From Myxococcus qinghaiensis (lineage in GTDB: Bacteria > Myxococcota > Myxococcia > Myxococcales > Myxococcaceae), in NCBI RefSeq assembly GCF_024198215.1, contig NZ_JAKCFA010000014.1, positions 124,001 to 188,000 on the forward strand: a stretch of 64,000 nucleotides of DNA, in the 5' to 3' direction. The notes beneath the pieces are model-generated. The model searched no databases, had not been told where the DNA came from, and was given only the letters and a program-made list of their open reading frames with translations. How positions within the stretch are numbered: position 1 is the first letter of the stretch; each line of letters begins with the position of its first letter. The position numbers were made by a program, and so were the translations under genes. Positions 60,048-64,000 of this stretch are shown here, one piece after another.

Positions 60048-61544
60048 ATGTCGAAGACCCCACCCGTTGCTCGCCCCCGTGCCGTCCTCGTGGGCGTCCA
60101 GTTCCCCAGCGTGACGGACACGGAGCATGCCGCGGACCTCGCGGAGCTCAAGCGCCTGGTGCACACGCTGGGCTATGACGCCGTGGCCACGGTGACCCAG
60201 CGTCGAGGGGCGCTGGCCACGGGGACGGTGCTCGGCAAAGGGAAGCTCAAGGACCTGGCCGCGCTCACCGGAGGCCCCGGAGTCATCACCTCGGGTGCCC
60301 AGGACCGGACCTCCAAGGCCCGCGCGAAGTGGGAGGCCGCCGAGGACGACTCCGAGCAGACGGACGAGGAGCCCACGCAGGCCCCCGAGGCAGAGGACGC
60401 CGAGGTGGAGGATACCGACGCCGAAGCAGAGGGCACCGAGGAGGCGGCGGAGACCGAGTCCGACGAGGAGGAGGACTTCGAAGAGGATGACGAGGCCTCC
60501 GAGCCCGAGGAGGACGTGAGCGGCCCGCGCCCCACCGTGGTGGTCGTCGACCACGAGCTGTCGCCGAGCCAGCTCCGCAACCTCGAGAAGGCCACCGGGG
60601 CCCTGGTGATGGACCGCACGGGTGTGATTGTCGACATCTTCCATCGGCACGCGCGCAGCCACGAGGCGCGCATGCAGGTCGAGATTGCCCGGCTCAGCTA
60701 CCTCGCGCCCCGGCTGCGGGAGTCCTCGGGGGGCCGGGAGCGCCAGCAGGGCCGTGGCTCCGGAGACTCCGCCGTGGAGCTGGACCGGCGGAAGATTCGA
60801 GACAGGCTCGCGGAGCTGCGCGCGGGGCTCGCCGCCATCCAGAAGGAACAGGACCATCGCCGGTATGCCCGCCGGGAGCAGCTCCGGGTGGCGCTCGTCG
60901 GCTACACCAACGCCGGCAAGTCGTCCCTGATGCGCGCGCTCACCGGAAGCGAAGTCCTGGTCGCCGACCAGCTCTTCGCCACGCTGGACACCACGGTGCG
61001 CGCGCTGCACCCTGAGACCCGGCCCCGCGTGCTCGTCTCCGACACGGTGGGCTTCATCCAGAAGCTGCCGCACGACCTGGTCGCCTCGTTCCGCTCCACC
61101 CTGGATGAGGCCCTGGAGGCGTCGCTGCTGCTCTACGTGGTGGACGCGTCCGACCCGACCTGGAAGTCGCAGCTGGAGGTCACCCGGTCCGTGCTCCGCG
61201 AGATTGGCGCGGACACGGTTCCGAGCAAGCTCTTGCTGAACAAGACCGACCGACTGGATGAAGCCGCGCAGGACGCGCTGCGCGCCGAGCACCCGGAGGC
61301 GGTGCTGCTCTCGGCCCATCGACCGGATGACGTGGCGAAGCTCCGTCTGGCCATCATCCAGTTCTTCGAGGCGTCGATGGTGGAGGCCCATCTGATGATT
61401 CCGTACGCCAGCCAGGGCCGCATCGGCGAGGTGTACGAGCACACCACGGTGCTGACCGAGGAGTTCGACGAGCACGGCAGGAAGCTCCGCGTGCGAGGCC
61501 TGCCCGCGGCGATTGCCCGCCTCACACGAGACTTCCAGGCGTAA
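60048..61544 (+). CDS. hflX: ribosome-associated GTPase HflX with acidic insertion
   Basis: A 498-residue HflX GTPase, which helps dissociate or rescue ribosomes under stress. G1 GYTNAGKSS at 285-293, G3 DTVGF at 332-336, G4 NKTD at 398-401, and the family signature VVDHELSPSQLRNLE at 167-181. The start MSKTPPVARPRAVLVG at ATG 60048 is normal; the frame upstream is antisense to the previous gene. Between the first two strands of the N-terminal domain, residues about 98-157 form a run in which over half the residues are Glu or Asp, absent from most HflX proteins. A perfect hairpin follows the stop. Confidence 0.93.
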   Translation: MSKTPPVARPRAVLVGVQFPSVTDTEHAADLAELKRLVHTLGYDAVATVTQRRGALATGTVLGKGKLKDLAALTGGPGVITSGAQDRTSKARAKWEAAEDDSEQTDEEPTQAPEAEDAEVEDTDAEAEGTEEAAETESDEEEDFEEDDEASEPEEDVSGPRPTVVVVDHELSPSQLRNLEKATGALVMDRTGVIVDIFHRHARSHEARMQVEIARLSYLAPRLRESSGGRERQQGRGSGDSAVELDRRKIRDRLAELRAGLAAIQKEQDHRRYARREQLRVALVGYTNAGKSSLMRALTGSEVLVADQLFATLDTTVRALHPETRPRVLVSDTVGFIQKLPHDLVASFRSTLDEALEASLLLYVVDASDPTWKSQLEVTRSVLREIGADTVPSKLLLNKTDRLDEAAQDALRAEHPEAVLLSAHRPDDVAKLRLAIIQFFEASMVEAHLMIPYASQGRIGEVYEHTTVLTEEFDEHGRKLRVRGLPAAIARLTRDFQA

Positions 61545-61548
61545 GGCC

Positions 61549-61577
61549 CGCGGTGCTCCCCCCGAACGAGCACCGCG
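61549..61577 (+). terminator. perfect hairpin after hflX
   Basis: CGCGGTGCTC (61549-61558) pairs perfectly with GAGCACCGCG (61568-61577), 10 bp, 9-nt loop, starting 5 bases after the hflX stop. No U-tract follows. The rest of the 288-bp gap to the next gene shows no gene and probably contains the operon promoter. Confidence 0.7.
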
Positions 61578-61832
61578 CCTGACCTGCCAGGCAGGGGCAG
61601 CGCTTCAATCCCTCCGGCCCCCCTGCCCCGCTGCCCCGTGAGCACGCCACCGGGGCGGCATCCGACGCCCCACCTGCGTTTTCCCCCGGCCTCGACATGT
61701 CCCAGGACAGCAGGGCCCCGCACCGAGGGAAGGCACACCCCGGGCATTCTTGAGACATGAATCAGGATTCAACATCATCCCTCCACGTCGACGCGCCCTG
61801 TTTCTCTCCCACGGCGCCTCACTGGAGCGGTC

Positions 61833-63032
61833 ATGCAAGAGGTGCAGGCCTGGGTCCTTCATCGCGGAGAGAGGCAACGGGACGGCAAGAGCGTCCCGGG
61901 TGAGCTCGTCCAGGAGTCCTTCGAGCTTCCCGACCTCGGTCCGGAGCACGTGCTCGCGGAGCCCCTCTATGGCTGCTGGGAGGGCAACATGGGCCACGCC
62001 CTCCAGCGCGTGCCCGTGGACATCTGTCGGCTGCGCCGGGAAGACAAGGTGGTCATCGGCAACGCGGGCGTGGTGCGCGTGCTGGAGACAGGCAGCGCCG
62101 TCACGCGCGTGCGCCCGGGAGACGTCTGCCTCGTGTTCTGCAACGCGGAGCAGGACGAGCACGGCTACCCCGTCAAGGTGCTGGCCTACGACGCCAGCCA
62201 CACCATGGGCCTCCTCGCCCGGAGGACGCGACTCCCGGAGCGGGTGCTCGTCCCCCTCCCCCGCGATACGCGCCACTCATTGAAGCAGTGGGCCGCGTTC
62301 TCCCTGCGCTACATCACCGCGTGGTCCAACTGGCGGCTCGCCTACGGCTGCTGGCGCCTGCAGGTCAGCGAGTCCGACTGCCCCGCGCCCTTCGTCGTCG
62401 GCTGGGGCGGAGGCGTCTCCTACGCACAGCTTCGACTGGCGCGGTACGCCGGGTGCCGCGTGGCCATGGTCGCGTCCCAGGACGAGCGCCTGCGGCACCT
62501 GTCGTCCGTGGACATCATCCCCATCGACCGGCGCGAGTTCCCAGACTTGATGCTGGACCCGGCCCTCTTCGCCGCCGACTCCGGTTATCGCCAGCGCTAC
62601 ACGCAGTCGGAGAAGCGGTTCCTCGCGCGCGTGAAGGAGGCGGGGCGCGGGCAGGACGTCTCCATCTTCCTGGACCACATCGGCGCGCCACTCTTCCAGG
62701 CCACGCTGAAGGCGCTCGGCCGCCAGGGGGTGATTGCCACCGCCGGCTGGAAGCTCGGCGCGGAGCTCATCGACCTCTCGCGCTCCACCGAGTGCACCAG
62801 GCGCCACCAGCACATCCACACCCACTACGCGCGCTACTCGGAGGCCGTGGCGGCCGTGGGCTTCGCGGAGGAGATGGGCTGGCTGCCCCCCGTGGACCAT
62901 GAGCGCGTCTACACCTGGGACGAGATTCCCCAGCTCGCGCGCGACGTCGAGGAGGCACGCGTCGCGTCCTACTTCCCCCTCTTCCAGGTCAACCCCGAGG
63001 CGCCGGCTCCCGTCCACCAGGAGGCCGCATGA
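61833..63032 (+). CDS. medium-chain reductase-like protein (MDR)
   Basis: A 399-residue protein of the MDR (zinc alcohol dehydrogenase/quinone reductase) superfamily. GroES-like N-terminal part (ELPDLGPEHVLAEPLYGCWEG, AGVVRVLETGSAVTRVRPGD), Rossmann part (VVGWGGGVSYAQLRLARYAGC) and a longer C-terminal half with IFLDHIGAPLFQATLKALGR. Length and this C-terminal half recall crotonyl-CoA carboxylase/reductase-like enzymes, but zinc ligands are not obvious. Start ATG 61833 has GGAG upstream. Its stop overlaps the next ATG by 4 nt, the first gene of a coupled three-gene operon. Confidence 0.8.
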   Translation: MQEVQAWVLHRGERQRDGKSVPGELVQESFELPDLGPEHVLAEPLYGCWEGNMGHALQRVPVDICRLRREDKVVIGNAGVVRVLETGSAVTRVRPGDVCLVFCNAEQDEHGYPVKVLAYDASHTMGLLARRTRLPERVLVPLPRDTRHSLKQWAAFSLRYITAWSNWRLAYGCWRLQVSESDCPAPFVVGWGGGVSYAQLRLARYAGCRVAMVASQDERLRHLSSVDIIPIDRREFPDLMLDPALFAADSGYRQRYTQSEKRFLARVKEAGRGQDVSIFLDHIGAPLFQATLKALGRQGVIATAGWKLGAELIDLSRSTECTRRHQHIHTHYARYSEAVAAVGFAEEMGWLPPVDHERVYTWDEIPQLARDVEEARVASYFPLFQVNPEAPAPVHQEAA

Positions 63033-63796
63033 CGCAGGACGCGACGGAGACGCTCGCCACCGCGAGGCAGCGGTTCAAACATCAGTCCCGAGCCTTCGGC
63101 GTCGCGCGCGTGCTCCTCGTGGACCTCATCACGATGGCGTTCGCGCTGCCGCCGGGCCTCGTAGCGTGGTGGTCCTGCCTGCTCTACCTGCGGTGGTGCT
63201 GGGACAGGCCCGGGTTCGCGGCGTGGGCGCTGCTGGCGCCTGGAGTCCTCGTGGGCGTCTTCCTGGCGACGTGCTGGCTCACGCGCCTGTGCATCCCTCG
63301 CATGCGGCCGGGCACCTACCCGATGGAGCTGTCTCGGGACTATCTCGCCTGGTACTCGGTGCTCTGCCTGGGTCACGCGGTGCGCATCTCCGGACTCCAG
63401 CCGTTCTTCTTCACCTTCTACGTCACCAAGTATCTGTACTGGCGGGCCATGGGAGCGCGCATCGCGTACGGGGTGAACTCTTCAATCTTCGCCATCCTCG
63501 CGGACTACCCGCTGCTCACCATCGGCAAGGGCTGCACGATGGGCGCGAATGTCTTCGTCCTCGGCCACGTGTTCCTCGGCGACAAGGTCCAGCTCGGCGA
63601 GGTGCGCATCGGCGACAACGTGTTCCTCGGCGCCGGCGCCATGGTGGGGCCCCGGACGACCATCGGCGCGAGAAGCTGGATTGGCATCGGCAACAAGCTC
63701 CTGAAGGACACGCTGCCGGAGGACTCGCGCCTGGAGAACTTCGCGTGGGAGCACTTCAACCCGGCCCGCGCGCCCGCCGAAGCGAGCCCGCCATGA
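63029..63796 (+). CDS. membrane-associated hexapeptide acyltransferase-like protein
   Basis: A 255-residue protein. The first half has three or four hydrophobic helices (LLVDLITMAFALPPGLVAWW, LLAPGVLVGVFLATCWL). The second half is a left-handed beta helix (LbH) of hexapeptide repeats: LLTIGKGCTMGANVFVLGHV, VQLGEVRIGDNVFLGAGAM, VGPRTTIGARSWIGIGNKLL. The pairing of membrane helices with LbH occurs in the terminal domains of some non-ribosomal peptide synthetases (Pls-type) and in O-acyltransferases. It is coupled on both sides by 4-nt overlaps, so it acts with the MDR protein and the KAS III-like protein. Confidence 0.82.
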   Translation: MTQDATETLATARQRFKHQSRAFGVARVLLVDLITMAFALPPGLVAWWSCLLYLRWCWDRPGFAAWALLAPGVLVGVFLATCWLTRLCIPRMRPGTYPMELSRDYLAWYSVLCLGHAVRISGLQPFFFTFYVTKYLYWRAMGARIAYGVNSSIFAILADYPLLTIGKGCTMGANVFVLGHVFLGDKVQLGEVRIGDNVFLGAGAMVGPRTTIGARSWIGIGNKLLKDTLPEDSRLENFAWEHFNPARAPAEASPP

Positions 63797-64000
63797 AGGT
63801 GCTGGAGCCGCGCCTGGGCATCCAGGTGCTGGGACATGGCCGCTCGTGGCCCGGCACGCGCACCGTGTCCAACGCGGAGCTGCTCGCCAGGGACCCCGAG
63901 CAGCACGGCCGCTCCGCCCAGGCGCTGGAGACGCTCGGTCGCAAGCTCCAGGCGCGGCTGGGATTCGGGCAGCGCCATCTCGCGCGACTGCCCGGGGCGC
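63793..64000 (+). CDS. start of KAS III-like protein, truncated by window
   Basis: The first 69 codons only (MKVLEPRLGIQVLGHGRSWP...), overlapping the previous stop by 4 nt (ATGA). LGIQVLGHGRSWPGTRTVSN and the later LGRKLQARLGFGQRHLAR resemble the N-terminus of 3-oxoacyl-ACP synthase III-like condensing enzymes, in which an opening strand is followed by a VSNAEL helix and a GxRxR loop. The active site is beyond the window, so this is tentative. Confidence 0.5.
   Translation, partial: MKVLEPRLGIQVLGHGRSWPGTRTVSNAELLARDPEQHGRSAQALETLGRKLQARLGFGQRHLARLPGA

Noticed and set aside
1-64000. Insertion sequences, prophage or tRNA-linked islands
   Set aside because: No transposase, integrase, phage structural gene or tRNA was recognised.

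Overview
The window is very GC-rich, gene-dense bacterial chromosome of a myxobacterium (Myxococcota, probably Myxococcales of the Myxococcus/Corallococcus/Archangium type). This rests on gene content: many lipoproteins and secreted proteins built from Myxococcus cysteine-rich (DUF4215-like), EGF, fibro-slime, CARDB, HYR and FG-GAP modules, a PilT paralogue, orphan hybrid-style histidine kinases, an SUV3-type helicase, and long high-GC antisense ORFs that are only shadows. I saw no tRNA, rRNA, CRISPR array, insertion sequence or prophage.

Layout. 1-9.8 kb: a HEAT-repeat protein cut by the window edge, a GAF histidine kinase, a six-repeat CARDB lipoprotein, a GT-C-like membrane protein, a GIN-domain lipoprotein and a zinc-ribbon/SDR fusion. 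10-19 kb: a cysteine-rich fibro-slime protein, a 2-oxoglutarate oxygenase, two tandem overlapping MuiA-like (DUF4140/DUF4139) proteins, a PPK2 kinase and an EGF-repeat lipoprotein. 19-28 kb: a second histidine kinase, then the most unusual locus: two overlapping ATP-grasp-like ligases facing, across a 96-bp promoter region, an alpha-oxoamine synthase followed by a glycine-amidinotransferase homologue. This looks like a compact pathway for a guanidino-bearing amino-ketone or peptide-like metabolite. A GapN-type aldehyde dehydrogenase follows.

28-46 kb: PilT paralogue with an apparent CUG start, secreted proteins, a CXXCH protein, glutaminase, leucyl aminopeptidase, a DUF4114-like secreted protein, YhhN, a zincin with lectin-like repeats, a GH13 enzyme, a luciferase-like oxidoreductase, an outer-membrane barrel, the SUV3 helicase and a DinB protein. 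46-60 kb: a small secreted protein, a GXWXG/DUF4334 protein coupled to an alcohol dehydrogenase that carries a one-base frameshift, a large FG-GAP/CARDB/HYR lipoprotein, a three-gene set (zinc-ribbon J-protein, DUF4157 double-zincin, small lipoprotein), a lipoprotein and a PNGase A-like glycoamidase. 60-64 kb: HflX with a long acidic insertion, then a translationally coupled operon (MDR reductase, hexapeptide acyltransferase-like membrane protein, KAS III-like start) that leaves the window.

Many gene ends are marked by strong GC-rich hairpins without U-tracts, often between convergent genes. Starts were moved to signal peptides, ribosome-binding sites or 4-nt overlaps where the longest open frame was implausible.
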